Shown here piece by piece: positions 34,447 through 44,295 of a DNA stretch of 64,000 nucleotides; the first letter of the stretch is position 1; each line of letters begins with the position of its first letter. This DNA is from Psychroflexus aurantiacus. Its GTDB lineage: Bacteria; Bacteroidota; Bacteroidia; Flavobacteriales; Flavobacteriaceae. Where the stretch lies: positions 87,297-151,296 of the forward strand of contig NZ_JAAIKD010000006.1 of the NCBI RefSeq assembly GCF_010820555.1, read 5' to 3'. The position numbers and the translations under genes were made by a program. Under the pieces are notes generated by a model. It made no database searches, was not told where the DNA came from, and worked only from the letters and a program-made list of their open reading frames with translations.

Positions 34447-35763
34447 ATGAGTACAGAAACACTACCTTATACTCCTTATAAAGTTAAAGATATTACTTTG
34501 GCAGAATGGGGACGACGCGAAATAGAATTGGCAGAATCGGAAATGCCAGGATTGATGGCCCTTAGAGAAGAATTTGGTAAAGAAAAACCACTGAAAGGTG
34601 CTCGTATTGCCGGATGTCTACACATGACTATTCAAACTGCTGTTCTTATCGAAACCCTGGTCGAGCTTGGAGCTGAGGTGACGTGGAGTTCTTGTAATAT
34701 ATTTTCTACTCAGGATCATGCTGCTGCAGCTATTGCAGAAGCAGGTGTTGCGGTTTACGCCTGGAAAGGAATGACCGAAGAAGAATTTAACTGGTGTATT
34801 GAACAGACGTTGTTCTTCGGTGAAGACAGAAAACCACTGAATATGATTCTGGATGATGGTGGAGACCTGACCAATATGGTATTGGACGATTATCCGCAGC
34901 TAGCAGAAGCTATCAAAGGTCTTTCTGAAGAAACCACAACGGGTGTTCACAGACTTTATGAGCGCATGAAAAAAGGAACACTGCCTATGCCGGCAATCAA
35001 TGTGAACGACAGTGTTACCAAATCTAAATTCGATAACAAATACGGCTGTAGAGAAAGTGCTGTGGATGCGATACGAAGAGCTACCGACCTGATGCTTGCC
35101 GGAAAACGAGTCATCGTTTGTGGTTATGGGGATGTGGGTAAAGGAACTGCAGCTTCGTTTAAAGGCGCCGGTTCTATCGTCACCATTACTGAAATTGATC
35201 CTATCTGTGCCTTGCAGGCGGCTATGGACGGGTTTGAAGTGAAAAAATTAGAAACTGTGGCTGCAACTGCAGATATAGTGATTACAACTACAGGTAATAA
35301 AGACATCATAAGAGGTGAGCATTTTGAATCCTTTAAAGACAAAACCATCGTCTGTAACATTGGACATTTCGACAATGAAATCGATGTGGCCTGGTTGAAG
35401 AAAAACCACGGAGATACGCGAGTGGAGATCAAGCCACAGGTCGATAAATATACCATCAACGGCAAAGACATTATCCTTCTTGCTGAAGGTAGACTGGTCA
35501 ACCTCGGTTGTGCCACAGGGCATCCAAGTTTTGTGATGAGTAATTCATTTACCAACCAGACTTTAGCCCAGCTGGAACTTTGGAGAAATACAGACCAATA
35601 CAAGAACGAAGTCTATATGTTGCCTAAACATCTCGATGAGAAGGTCGCCAAACTTCACCTGGAGCGTATCGGGGTGGAACTGACAGAGCTGAAATCAGAT
35701 CAGGCCGATTATATCGGGGTGAATGTGGAAGGCCCATTCAAACCTGAGTATTACAGATATTAA
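34447..35763 (+). CDS. ahcY: Adenosylhomocysteinase
   Basis: This is a 438-aa NAD-dependent SAH hydrolase, splitting S-adenosylhomocysteine into adenosine and homocysteine and so relieving inhibition of methyltransferases. The signatures are [17 protein letters not shown], the NAD-binding [15 protein letters not shown] (G226-G233) and the C-terminal PFKPEYYRY with the cofactor-binding Lys/Tyr. The insert of about 40 residues in the catalytic domain typical of many bacteria is present ([12 protein letters not shown] region). It is monocistronic with a terminator 28 bp after the stop. Confidence 0.98.
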   Translation: MSTETLPYTPYKVKDITLAEWGRREIELAESEMPGLMALREEFGKEKPLKGARIAGCLHMTIQTAVLIETLVELGAEVTWSSCNIFSTQDHAAAAIAEAGVAVYAWKGMTEEEFNWCIEQTLFFGEDRKPLNMILDDGGDLTNMVLDDYPQLAEAIKGLSEETTTGVHRLYERMKKGTLPMPAINVNDSVTKSKFDNKYGCRESAVDAIRRATDLMLAGKRVIVCGYGDVGKGTAASFKGAGSIVTITEIDPICALQAAMDGFEVKKLETVAATADIVITTTGNKDIIRGEHFESFKDKTIVCNIGHFDNEIDVAWLKKNHGDTRVEIKPQVDKYTINGKDIILLAEGRLVNLGCATGHPSFVMSNSFTNQTLAQLELWRNTDQYKNEVYMLPKHLDEKVAKLHLERIGVELTELKSDQADYIGVNVEGPFKPEYYRY

Positions 35764-35788
35764 TCGATGTTTCAATCCATCAATTTAG

Positions 35789-35817
35789 AAAACCAAGCCT
35801 TTATGGCTTGGTTTTTT
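35789..35817 (+). terminator. ahcY terminator
   Basis: The stem AACCAAGCC (35791-35799) / GGCTTGGTT (35805-35813) has a 5-nt loop and is followed by a T-run. Confidence 0.85.
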
Positions 35818-35891
35818 GTTTTTAAATTAAAAGTTATTTCTTTAAGCTGAAAATATCAGGTCGAGTCCTCTTGTAATTAAAATACCATACC

Positions 35892-36758
35892 ATGAGAACA
35901 TTCTTATTTATCATCGCCTTTCCATTGGTTGTCTTTTCTCAAACCTCTTTTGAAGCGGGAAAACAGGCATTTGAAGACGGAGACTTTAAACAAGCCATTC
36001 CCTTATTAACTCGTGTACTGAAACAAGAACCTTCCCATAAAACAGCAAGAGATAGGTTAGGACAATCCTACGCCAGATTAGGTCTTTGGGAGAAAAGTGC
36101 AGAAGTCTATAAAACTTTGGTAGAAGAGTATCCTGAACATGCCGAATACCATTTCAGATATGGCGGAGCGCTCGGACTTGTGGCTAAGGAAGGCGGTAGT
36201 TTTAAAGCCTTAAGTCTGCTGGGGGAGGTCAAGTTTCACTTAAAAAAAGCCATAGAACTAAATGCCAAGCATATTGAAGCGCGATGGGCCTTGCTTCAAA
36301 TGTATCTGGAATTGCCGGGGATTGTTGGTGGCAGCGAAAGCACGTCCCGAGACTATGCCTCGCAATTGGAAAAGATAAGTCCCGTAGACGGCGCCCTGGC
36401 TTTTGGGTATATCGAAAGAGACCTGGAAAACTACGATAAAGCAGAAGTTCACTACAAAAAAGCGGTGGAACTGGGGCAGTCTGTAACGGCTTACAAAGAA
36501 CTGGCAGAGCTGTACGAACGTTTAAAAAATGAAGCTGACTACTTTCAGAGTTTAGAAACTGGAATCAGAAAACTGAATTCTGTCGCTTTGGCTTCACTAT
36601 ATGCCGAAAGCGCCCTCAGGCTGAATAGAAATAAACAACAGGCTTTAGACCTTTTAAACAGTTTAAATCCTGCTGAATTTAATACTGCCTCTGTAACACG
36701 CTTAGGCAGGGCAGAAGAACTAAAAAAACTGAGCCAGTTGAAATCTCAGTTAAATTAA
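35892..36758 (+). CDS. Exported TPR protein
   Basis: This is a 288-aa protein with a signal peptide (MRTFLFIIAFPLVVFSQ) and TPR repeats: AFEDGDFKQAIPLLTRVLKQ, SYARLGLWEKSAEVYKTLV and NYDKAEVHYKKAVELG. The central GGALGLVAKEGGSFKA and LPGIVGGSE segments are non-TPR loops found in a Bacteroidetes TPR subgroup. It is likely a periplasmic adaptor with no catalytic residues. It stands between ahcY and mpl with short spacers; its role is unknown. Confidence 0.85.
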   Translation: MRTFLFIIAFPLVVFSQTSFEAGKQAFEDGDFKQAIPLLTRVLKQEPSHKTARDRLGQSYARLGLWEKSAEVYKTLVEEYPEHAEYHFRYGGALGLVAKEGGSFKALSLLGEVKFHLKKAIELNAKHIEARWALLQMYLELPGIVGGSESTSRDYASQLEKISPVDGALAFGYIERDLENYDKAEVHYKKAVELGQSVTAYKELAELYERLKNEADYFQSLETGIRKLNSVALASLYAESALRLNRNKQQALDLLNSLNPAEFNTASVTRLGRAEELKKLSQLKSQLN

Positions 36759-36812
36759 GGAAATTTTAGAGAGGATTACAGTCTGGAAATTTTCATCTGG
36801 ATGGGAAACCTT

Positions 36813-36820
36813 TATCTTTG
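36813..36820 (+). promoter_or_regulatory. mpl promoter -7 box
   Basis: TATCTTTG matches the consensus and covers a possible TTG start (36818), which decides for ATG 36839. Confidence 0.55.
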
Positions 36821-36838
36821 GAATCTAATAAAAAACAG

Positions 36839-38194
36839 ATGCATTTACATTTTATTGCGATAGGAGGTAGTGCCATGCATAATCTTGCCCTGGCACTTCA
36901 TGAAAAAGGCGATCACATAACAGGTAGTGATGATGAAATATTTGAGCCTTCCAAATCCAGACTTGAGGCTAAAGGATTATTGCCTGAAGAGTTTGGTTGG
37001 TTTCCTGAAAAAATTACTTCTGAAATAGATGCTGTAATTCTTGGAATGCATGCCAAAGCTGACAATCCTGAACTACTGAAAGCTAAGGAGCTTGGTCTCA
37101 AAATATATTCTTACCCTGAATACCTCTATGAACATTCCAAACATAAAACACGAGTGGTTATAGGCGGTTCGCACGGTAAAACGAGTATTACGGCTATGAT
37201 TTTGCATGTGATGCATTATCAGGGTAAAGAAGTTGACTTTATGGTAGGCGCTCAGCTGGAAGGCTTTGACACCATGGTTCATTTAACCGATGAGAATGAT
37301 TTTATTCTGCTTGAAGGGGACGAGTATTTGAGTTCTGCAATCGATCGCCGGCCAAAATTTCATCTCTACGAACCCAATATTGCTCTCTTAAGCGGTATTG
37401 CCTGGGACCATATCAATGTGTTTCCAACGTTTGAAAACTATGTCGAGCAGTTTGAGATTTTTCTGGAGACCATGACCAACGGCAGTACCCTGGTGTATAA
37501 TGAAGAAGATGATATCTTAACTCAACTTGCACAAAAAGCCACAAAACCTACGAGAAAGCATGCCTATTCCACTCCGGAACACAGCATAGAAGACGGTGTG
37601 ACTTATCTGGAAACTGCAGAAGGGCCAATGCCCGTGGAAGTTTTTGGGAAACACAACCTGCAAAACATAGCCGGAGCCAAATGGATTTGCCAGCATATGG
37701 GGGTAGACGAAGATGATTTCTATGAAGCCATTACCAGTTTTACAGGGGCATCCAAACGCCTGGAAAAAATCGCCCAATCTGAAAAAGCTCTCGTTTTTAA
37801 AGATTATGCACATTCACCTTCCAAAGTTCTGGCAACGACCAAAGCAGTTAAAGCTCAATTTCCCTCTAAAATCGTTTTGGCCTGTCTGGAGCTTCATACT
37901 TACAGTAGCTTGAATGCCGAGTTTCTAAAAGAATACAAAGAGGCTTTAAATGCAGCCGATGAAGCGGTAGTATTTTATTCTCCAAAGGCGCTCGAGATCA
38001 AACAGCTGGAGGCCATTACCGAGGAGCAAATCTTTCAGGCCTTTGGCAGAAAAGATTTAAAAGTGTTTACAGATCCTAAAGCTTTCCAAAACTTTTTGAA
38101 ATCTAAAACCTACATGGATCATGTTTTGTTACTTATGAGTTCAGGGAATTATGGAGGTCTGGACTTCGATGAGGTTAAACACTGGATTCGATAA
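36839..38194 (+). CDS. mpl: UDP-MurNAc:L-Ala-D-Glu-meso-DAP ligase-type Mur ligase
   Basis: This is a 451-aa cytoplasmic Mur ligase of the Mpl/MurC type, which in Mpl attaches recycled tripeptide to UDP-MurNAc. The N-terminal domain begins with HLHFIAIGGSAMHNLALAL; the ATP-binding GGSHGKTSITA covers 109-119, with LLEGDEYLSSAIDRRPKF and the late KDYAHSPSKV as Mpl/MurC motifs. I start at ATG 36839, since TTG 36818 lies in the -7 box. MurC itself is a possible alternative, but the GDEYLSSAIDRRPKF block favours Mpl. It implies DAP-type peptidoglycan recycling. Confidence 0.88.
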   Translation: MHLHFIAIGGSAMHNLALALHEKGDHITGSDDEIFEPSKSRLEAKGLLPEEFGWFPEKITSEIDAVILGMHAKADNPELLKAKELGLKIYSYPEYLYEHSKHKTRVVIGGSHGKTSITAMILHVMHYQGKEVDFMVGAQLEGFDTMVHLTDENDFILLEGDEYLSSAIDRRPKFHLYEPNIALLSGIAWDHINVFPTFENYVEQFEIFLETMTNGSTLVYNEEDDILTQLAQKATKPTRKHAYSTPEHSIEDGVTYLETAEGPMPVEVFGKHNLQNIAGAKWICQHMGVDEDDFYEAITSFTGASKRLEKIAQSEKALVFKDYAHSPSKVLATTKAVKAQFPSKIVLACLELHTYSSLNAEFLKEYKEALNAADEAVVFYSPKALEIKQLEAITEEQIFQAFGRKDLKVFTDPKAFQNFLKSKTYMDHVLLLMSSGNYGGLDFDEVKHWIR

Positions 38195-38246
38195 GAATCA
38201 ATTTTAGATCTTGTTTACAATTTCAACCTAAGACTTCATGAATTAT

Positions 38247-38288
38247 AGACCTCACAGCCCCAAAAGCTTTGAGGACTGTTAGGTTTTG
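38247..38288 (+). repeat. REP-like hairpin, copy 1
   Basis: ACCTCACAG (38249-38257) pairs with CTGTTAGGT (38276-38284) with one mismatch. It shares GACCTCACAG and CCCCAAA(A)GC with the hairpin at 38819, on the other side of the 3D-domain gene. Confidence 0.55.
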
Positions 38289-38354
38289 TTCCAAAACTTC
38301 TCTAAAAACCTGTCGACTTAAATTTAATGAAGTAAAAAACTAAATTCAATACCA

Positions 38355-38801
38355 ATGAATCGTCAAATTTTAAAAAAAGAGTTCAAAGTAAAGCTAGTTG
38401 CATTTTTAAGTGTTCTACTTCTGGTCGCAAGTTGCAAAAGCAATGACAATGGTGAAGAGGTCACGATGACCGTCACGGCTACGGCTTACAACTCTGTGGA
38501 AGCACAGACCAAAAAGGGGAACCCAAACCTTACCGCCTGGGGAGATATCCTGGAGCCTGGTGAAAAATCCATTGCTGTATCACGAGACTTGATTGATATG
38601 GGTCTGAGCCATAATCAGGAAGTACAGATTAAGGGGCTTCCAGGCACTTATATCGTAAAAGATAAAATGAACAGACGCTGGGAAAAGAAAATTGATATCT
38701 ATATGGGAGTAGATGAAGAAGCAGCCAGAGAATGGGGAAAAAAAGAAGTTGAAATCACTTACGTTCTTGAGGAAGAGAAAACAGAACAGGTCTCAAAATA
38801 A
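38355..38801 (+). CDS. 3D (Asp-Asp-Asp) domain lipoprotein
   Basis: This is a 148-aa lipoprotein (VASC27) with a C-terminal 3D domain, a double-psi beta-barrel related to MltA and RlpA. VTATAYNSVEAQT, SIAVSRDLIDMG and DKMNRRWEKKIDIYMG contain the conserved Asp residues (two clear Asp, the third near MGVDEE). It may bind or cleave peptidoglycan in the periplasm. It follows mpl, also a peptidoglycan gene, by 160 bp, and is bracketed by two related hairpins. Confidence 0.85.
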   Translation: MNRQILKKEFKVKLVAFLSVLLLVASCKSNDNGEEVTMTVTATAYNSVEAQTKKGNPNLTAWGDILEPGEKSIAVSRDLIDMGLSHNQEVQIKGLPGTYIVKDKMNRRWEKKIDIYMGVDEEAAREWGKKEVEITYVLEEEKTEQVSK

Positions 38802-38818
38802 GTCAAGTTTTCGAGTTT

Positions 38819-38860
38819 AAGACCTCACAGTCCCCAAAGCCTAAGGGACTGTGAGGTCTT
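38819..38860 (+). terminator. Perfect hairpin, terminator and REP-like copy 2
   Basis: The 16-bp arms AAGACCTCACAGTCCC and GGGACTGTGAGGTCTT have a 10-nt loop. It lies 18 bp after the 3D gene and can end it and the convergent PaiB gene. Its sequence repeats that of 38247-38288. Confidence 0.75.
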
Positions 38861-38913
38861 ATTATAGCCCTAATTTATAAACCTATATCGCTTTGAAATA
38901 GCCTTTAAAAGGT

Positions 38914-39492
38914 TTAATACTGCAAGCTGTTTAAAAAATAATCCAGGCGTTGAGTTTGGCTCTCCTTCAGCAGCACTTTAGCTTTTTCAAAGTGCGCCTG
39001 AGATTTGTCCTGGCTCATTTTGAACCTCCCATGGAAGCTATCAATGGATACTTCAAAACCCTGGATAAAATGCTTGAGCATCTCGATTTTGGGATGTGTA
39101 TAGGCTAATTTGAAGTCAGAATCCATCTGATCGGTCATCTCCACAAGGCTTTGGATGAGCTCTTGGTCATCGCCATAAGAAACGCTTCCTTTCACGTGAA
39201 CTTTTGCAAAGTTAAACGTGGGAAGTTCTTCGGTAGGGAAGGCTGCAGGAGAAATATAAGCATCCCCTCCATGAAATACGAGTTCTACTTTGGAATTGTG
39301 CAGATGCTGAAACTGCGGATTTTCCTTATTGATATGCCCTAAAAGTTTGTTTTCCGAAATAATAAACGGGATGTGAGACGTGAAAATTTCATTCTCAAAG
39401 TGACTGATAAGCGTGGCAAGCGGAAACAGTTCAATAAAGCCCTGGATGCGCGTCCAGTCGTTGGCTGTAAAATGATCGGGCAAGTAGCTCAT
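38914..39492 (-). CDS. PaiB-family FMN-binding negative regulator
   Basis: This is a 192-aa protein from MSYLPDHFTANDW, matching the PaiB family start; the frame extends 12 codons upstream without family support. The FMN-binding split-barrel features are FPLATLISH, SHIPFIISENKLLGHINKENPQ, and the FHGGDAYISPAAFP block. PaiB represses protease and sporulation genes in Bacillus; in Flavobacteria the role is unknown and may be a flavin oxidoreductase. It is a single gene. Confidence 0.85.
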   Translation of the reverse strand: MSYLPDHFTANDWTRIQGFIELFPLATLISHFENEIFTSHIPFIISENKLLGHINKENPQFQHLHNSKVELVFHGGDAYISPAAFPTEELPTFNFAKVHVKGSVSYGDDQELIQSLVEMTDQMDSDFKLAYTHPKIEMLKHFIQGFEVSIDSFHGRFKMSQDKSQAHFEKAKVLLKESQTQRLDYFLNSLQY

Positions 39493-40205
39493 AAGTTTTA
39501 AAGTGATTTCTGGTCTTAGGAATTTCAATCAAAATTACAACCTTAGTATTAATTGACATCAATTTCTTTTTCAGTTTTTACCTTAAATCTAATTAGGTTT
39601 AAAATCTATCTTCACTGTTTAAGTAGCAAAAAGTCTGTTCTTTTCTCTAAATTCAATCTTCTATTAGTCAAATGAAAAGGACCTGTCCAATATAAGACGT
39701 TTTACCCAATTATGATATAACAGAATAGGGAGGCAACACGGATGTAAGATGTCAGTAATGTGACAGATCTTGGGAGTCTAATTTTCCCAATATGACTAAT
39801 GATCGCTTTGAACTTATAGATCAAAGAACTGTTATGACTTTACTTTGGTATCCAAACAGAATACAATATAGGGAAGAGTCCTGAGTTTGTTGCTGAAACC
39901 TAATTCTATTTAAAGCAAGACTCTCTGCAGAGGTTTTCCAAGTCTATCGGTATTTATATTTTATTGGACCCTTAATCAGAAATCTTCTCGATGGATCTTG
40001 TTTTTTTGGGTGTAGAGGTGCATTTCTAAACCCATCTGTCTTTTTGACTTTGAGTAAGATTTTGGGTTAATAGTTTAGTGTATTGAGGCCTTGTTTTGAA
40101 AGTATTGTTTGAAGTTTAGAATCAAAAATAAACCACGAGTATTCAAAAATAAATATTAACTTACAAAGTCTTAAAGTTTAGTTTAATATTGAACTATAAA
40201 TAAGA
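39493..40205 (+). other. Non-coding region upstream of the PAS kinase
   Basis: No ORF, RNA or repeat could be supported in about 700 bp. The sequence is AT-rich with short inverted repeats, such as CTTTGA-N9-TCAAAG at 39806-39826, but no clear promoter or terminator. It may hold decayed coding sequence. Confidence 0.5.
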
Positions 40206-43200
40206 ATGATAAAAAATACACTTCATAGTTGCATTAAATCAAATCCTGTTTTTCTTGACCTAATCAATGATTATGCAACCGAAGGCTATCTTTTTTGGAA
40301 TAAAAACAATCCCGAACATCTTCTTATAGATTCTAAGCTGGGTTCAAGAATTACCATTAAAGGATATAAAAATTCCGTTGAAATCAACCCCTATAAGTCC
40401 GATACGGTTTACAGGGAATTTCTGCAGCAAATTATTTCTAAAGTATTGGAAAAAAGTGAAAGTGTAGACTCACCAACTGGAATTGAAAATGTTTTTTTAA
40501 ATGAAAATTCGTATAACACTAAATTATATTTCAGTACCCACAAGGAATCGAAAGCTGGTCCAGAATACTATCTGGTAGCTATCAAATCTTCAGGAATTCT
40601 TGATAAAAGAAACCCTTTAGAGACGAATTCTTCTGGCTTTAGTGTTGCGACCTGGCAGTATAATGTTCAGACTGGCGAATTACATGTCAATGATAATTGG
40701 GCAAATTTACTTGGCTATACACTTGAAGAGTTAGGACCTCTTGATTTTACTACTTTCGCTAATTTGTCACATCCTGAGGATATTTCAATTGTCAAAAAAC
40801 TGTTGGAACAGTATGTCGTTAATGAGCTGGATGAATATCGATGTGAGATCAGGATGAAGCATAAAAATGGGAATTGGGTTTGGATATTGGCTAAAGGGAA
40901 TTCAGTTTCTAGAACAGATGATGGCAGAGTGGAATGGATGATAGGCTCTCACATAGATATAAGCGAAAGAAAAGAGAAAGAGCAGGAATCTGAAGCTTTT
41001 GCTTTGGTGGCAAAGGAAACAGATTATTCTGTTATCGTGACATCTGTTGAGGGTATCACTACTTTTGTTAACGATTCTTTTACTAAAATGACAGGCTATT
41101 CCAGTGAAGAGATGATTGGCCATAAACCCGGAGATATTCTACATGGTGAATTAACCAAAAAGGAGGATATTGATTCCTTTAGAAGGCTGCTGCAAAAAAA
41201 AGAACCTTTTAATCAAGAAATACTGAATTACAGAAAGAATGGGGAGGCTTATGATGTTTCCTGTTTTGTAAACCGGGTCCTGAATGATAAAGGAGAGGTG
41301 ATTAAATTCATTTCCCTTCAAAGAGATATTACAGAGGAAAAGAGAAATAAAAATTTCCTTAGAACTTTCAAAAATACCTTGGATCAAACAAAAGATTGTG
41401 TGTTTCTTTTCTGGGAAACTAACTTAGAATTTTTTTATGTTAATGAAGCTGCTATAGCAATGATGGGATATAGCGAGCAGGAATTATTATCCTTGCATCC
41501 TTATGATATCAAACCTGAATATCCAAAAGAAAAATTTAGAGAACTTTCTAATAGTTTAGTCCATCAAGAGGAAAAGTCAGTACGATTTAAAACCACACAT
41601 AAGACTAAAAGCGGAGAGGAAATTCCCGTTGAGATCTTTATTCAATACATCAATAACAAAACCGAGGAACCGTATTTTTTAGCTATCGTTCATGATATTT
41701 CAGAACGTCTTGAAAGTGAGCGAAAATTAAACCAGTTATCTCTCGTAGCTGAAAATACCACCGATTTTGTCATTATTATGGATAGTATAGGTAAAATTGA
41801 ATATATAAATGAAGCTTTTGAGCAGAAAACAGGTTATTCGTTAGAAGAAATAGAAGGTAAAAAGTCGGAAGAATTTTTACATGGTCCAGAAACAGATTCA
41901 GACTTTATCAAGAGAAAACAAAAAAGCTTTGAAAATTTAGAACCTTTAGCTTATGAGGTTTTAAACTACACCAAGGCAGGTGATAAATTTTGGGTCTCTG
42001 CCACCCTTAACCCTGTTTTTGATAAGAACGGCGAAGTGCAGAATATAATCGCCATCGGAAAAGACATTACAGACAGAAAAGAACTGGAACTGTCTTTAAA
42101 GAAAGAGAAAAAATTTCTGGATGAGGTTATCAATTCCAAGACTTTGAGTATTGTGATCATCGATAGTGCGGGTAACATTACTTTTGCAAATGATGGTGCT
42201 GAAAATATCTTAGGCTTAGAAAAAAGTCACATAGAGAAGAAGCAATACAATGATCCTGTCTGGAACCAAATTACTCTGGAAGGAGATCCTTTTCCGGAAG
42301 AAGAATTGCCTTTCGTACAGGTCTTGAAATTAAAGCGGCCAGTTACAGATCTTCAGCACGGTTTAGTTTATGAAGATGGTACACAGAAGTTTATATCCGT
42401 TTCCGGAGCTCCATTTGAATATCAAGATGATCAGATTTCCAAAATCATCTTTAACATTACGGATATTACGGAAAGAGTCCAGGCACAAAAACAACTTAAC
42501 AAAACTAAGAATCAGATGCAGAGCATCCTTAGGGAAACCTCAGATGTTGTATATTCCATAAGCATACCGGATAACAAACTTATCTATATCACTCCATCGG
42601 TTGAAAAAATCACAGGGTATCCTCAAGCTTATTATTATAGCGAGGATTTTAATAAAGATAAATGGACTGATGTAGTTCATGAGGATGACCTGACTATTTA
42701 CAAAGAAGGACTTGAAGAATTAAAAAGGAATGGTGAATTTGAAGTAGAGTTTAGGGTTAAGGACAGGAAGAATAATTACAAGTGGGTTTTAAGCAAAGGG
42801 AATATAATTACTAAGGAGGATACCGCGATACGATTCGACGGGTATGTCACCGATATTACAAACCGAAAAAAACAGGAAGATTCAATACAGGAATATGTCG
42901 GGATTGTAGAAGAACAAAATGAAAGACTTAAGAATTTTACTTACATCGTGTCGCATAACTTAAGATCACATTCATCCAATATTCATGGCTTAATTGATCT
43001 GATAAATCTTAAGGACCCCGAGCTTAAAAAAAATGCATATTTTGAAATGCTGGGCAAAGCTTCAGAAAAATTAGAAGACACTCTGCATCATTTGAATGAG
43101 GTGGTATCGGTGGTTTCTTCAAAACACGATATGAAAACTGTCAAACTGAATGATTTTATAACCGACTTTCAATCCAGTTTTCAGTCCATGATCGATAAAG

Positions 43201-43592
43201 CATCGGTCAGTTTTATCAATGAAATCGAAGAGGAAGCATATATTGAAGTGGTCCCTGCATTTTTGGATAGCATTATCACAAATTTGATCACAAACGCCAT
43301 AAAATATAAAGATCCGGATAAGGATTCATATGTTAGAATATTTTCAAAAAAGAATAAAAAAAACATTATCTTAGGGGTAGAAGATAATGGGCTGGGACTT
43401 GACCTAAAGAAATATGGGAGTAAGTTATATGGCATGAATAAAACCTTCCACAACAATAAAGATTCCAGAGGCATTGGCTTATTTCTTACTAGAAATCAAA
43501 TTGAATCCATGGGAGGTAAAATTAAAGTGAGTAGCATTCCTAAGAAGGGTTCTGTTTTTAAAGTATATTTCAAAAATGGCGATATACAATAA
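40206..43592 (+). CDS. Soluble multi-PAS sensor histidine kinase
   Basis: This is a 1128-aa kinase with no transmembrane helix, so it senses in the cytoplasm. After a 145-residue N-terminal region come six PAS domains in a row (about 148-257, 258-380, 383-502, 503-628, 632-755, 758-885), each closed by a DITERK- or DISERKE-type PAC end. The HisKA region has SHNLRSHSSNI (phospho-His near 917), with His in place of the usual Pro. The HATPase domain has NAIKYKDPD, VEDNGLGLD and GIGLFLTRNQIESMGG. The end overlaps the receiver gene by 17 bp. It is likely a redox, light or small-molecule sensor; the ligand is unknown. Confidence 0.92.
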   Translation: MIKNTLHSCIKSNPVFLDLINDYATEGYLFWNKNNPEHLLIDSKLGSRITIKGYKNSVEINPYKSDTVYREFLQQIISKVLEKSESVDSPTGIENVFLNENSYNTKLYFSTHKESKAGPEYYLVAIKSSGILDKRNPLETNSSGFSVATWQYNVQTGELHVNDNWANLLGYTLEELGPLDFTTFANLSHPEDISIVKKLLEQYVVNELDEYRCEIRMKHKNGNWVWILAKGNSVSRTDDGRVEWMIGSHIDISERKEKEQESEAFALVAKETDYSVIVTSVEGITTFVNDSFTKMTGYSSEEMIGHKPGDILHGELTKKEDIDSFRRLLQKKEPFNQEILNYRKNGEAYDVSCFVNRVLNDKGEVIKFISLQRDITEEKRNKNFLRTFKNTLDQTKDCVFLFWETNLEFFYVNEAAIAMMGYSEQELLSLHPYDIKPEYPKEKFRELSNSLVHQEEKSVRFKTTHKTKSGEEIPVEIFIQYINNKTEEPYFLAIVHDISERLESERKLNQLSLVAENTTDFVIIMDSIGKIEYINEAFEQKTGYSLEEIEGKKSEEFLHGPETDSDFIKRKQKSFENLEPLAYEVLNYTKAGDKFWVSATLNPVFDKNGEVQNIIAIGKDITDRKELELSLKKEKKFLDEVINSKTLSIVIIDSAGNITFANDGAENILGLEKSHIEKKQYNDPVWNQITLEGDPFPEEELPFVQVLKLKRPVTDLQHGLVYEDGTQKFISVSGAPFEYQDDQISKIIFNITDITERVQAQKQLNKTKNQMQSILRETSDVVYSISIPDNKLIYITPSVEKITGYPQAYYYSEDFNKDKWTDVVHEDDLTIYKEGLEELKRNGEFEVEFRVKDRKNNYKWVLSKGNIITKEDTAIRFDGYVTDITNRKKQEDSIQEYVGIVEEQNERLKNFTYIVSHNLRSHSSNIHGLIDLINLKDPELKKNAYFEMLGKASEKLEDTLHHLNEVVSVVSSKHDMKTVKLNDFITDFQSSFQSMIDKASVSFINEIEEEAYIEVVPAFLDSIITNLITNAIKYKDPDKDSYVRIFSKKNKKNIILGVEDNGLGLDLKKYGSKLYGMNKTFHNNKDSRGIGLFLTRNQIESMGGKIKVSSIPKKGSVFKVYFKNGDIQ

Positions 43593-43965
43593 GCTGTTCA
43601 TAGTAGATGATGACGAACTGTTTGTCGTCATAGCAAAGCACCTGTTACAAGAGCTGGATTTTGCTGAGATTGTCATGGAGTTTCCTGACGGGGAAGATGC
43701 TTTTGAATTTTTTAACGAAAACGACCCGAGTCAGTATCCCGATATCATTATTTTGGATATCAATATGAAAAGAATGGATGGCTGGGAATTTTTAAATGCC
43801 ATAAGACCCTTGAACATCCCTAAAGATATCAAGATTTATATCACATCTTCCTCCATTGATCCGGCAGATCTGGAAAAAGCAAAAGCAGATCCTTACGTCG
43901 ATTCTTTTATCTCCAAGCCACTGAGTGCTGAGAAATTGAAAGAGATCGCAAGAGATAAAAAGTAA
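43576..43965 (+). CDS. Single-domain response regulator (REC only)
   Basis: This is a 129-aa CheY-like receiver: acidic D11-D13, phospho-acceptor D61 (DIIILDINMKRMDGWEF), T90/S91 and K114 (SFISKPLS). There is no output domain, so it must act through protein contacts or in a phosphorelay. It overlaps the PAS kinase by 17 bp in another frame, so the two are translationally coupled partners. Confidence 0.92.
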   Translation: MAIYNKLFIVDDDELFVVIAKHLLQELDFAEIVMEFPDGEDAFEFFNENDPSQYPDIIILDINMKRMDGWEFLNAIRPLNIPKDIKIYITSSSIDPADLEKAKADPYVDSFISKPLSAEKLKEIARDKK

Positions 43966-44295
43966 AGCTCAAATTCTATTACGTTAAGAGATAAGCAATG
44001 CTGATTGAAAGCTTGAACATAGGGGGTACTTAAAAAAGCTTTTTACTACTTCCTCTAAGTGAAGAAAATAGAAACAATTCCTTTCATCAAATTTTAAACG
44101 CTCTTTAAGAAAATAAACATATCAGTATTTTAAACAAAGCCTTCCTGCTTCCGCTTTTATTAGGTGTTGCTTTTTATAGTTTTGGGTATAGCTCTTATGA
44201 TTCATGTGCGAAAGCATGCCTCATTTTATTGATAAGTCTTAAAATAAAAAGTCTCTTTTTTGATAATGACTATCTTTAACTAAATATCAAGGCAC
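43966..44295 (+). other. Non-coding region upstream of radC
   Basis: No complete gene is present. A frame from about 44110 to 44280 reads like a short hydrophobic peptide (AFLLPLLLGVAFYSFG) but has no start codon, so it may be a relic. TATCTTTA (44271-44278) is a probable -7 box for radC. Confidence 0.45.

Noticed and set aside
36818-36838. TTG start for mpl
   Set aside because: It lies inside a TATCTTTG -7 box, and family members start at the MHLHFIAIGG region.
39806-39826. Inverted repeat CTTTGA-N9-TCAAAG as an operator
   Set aside because: Single copy, far from any gene start, and expected by chance in AT-rich DNA.
44110-44280. Short hydrophobic ORF upstream of radC
   Set aside because: No ATG, GTG or TTG start in frame after the preceding stop; at most a relic.
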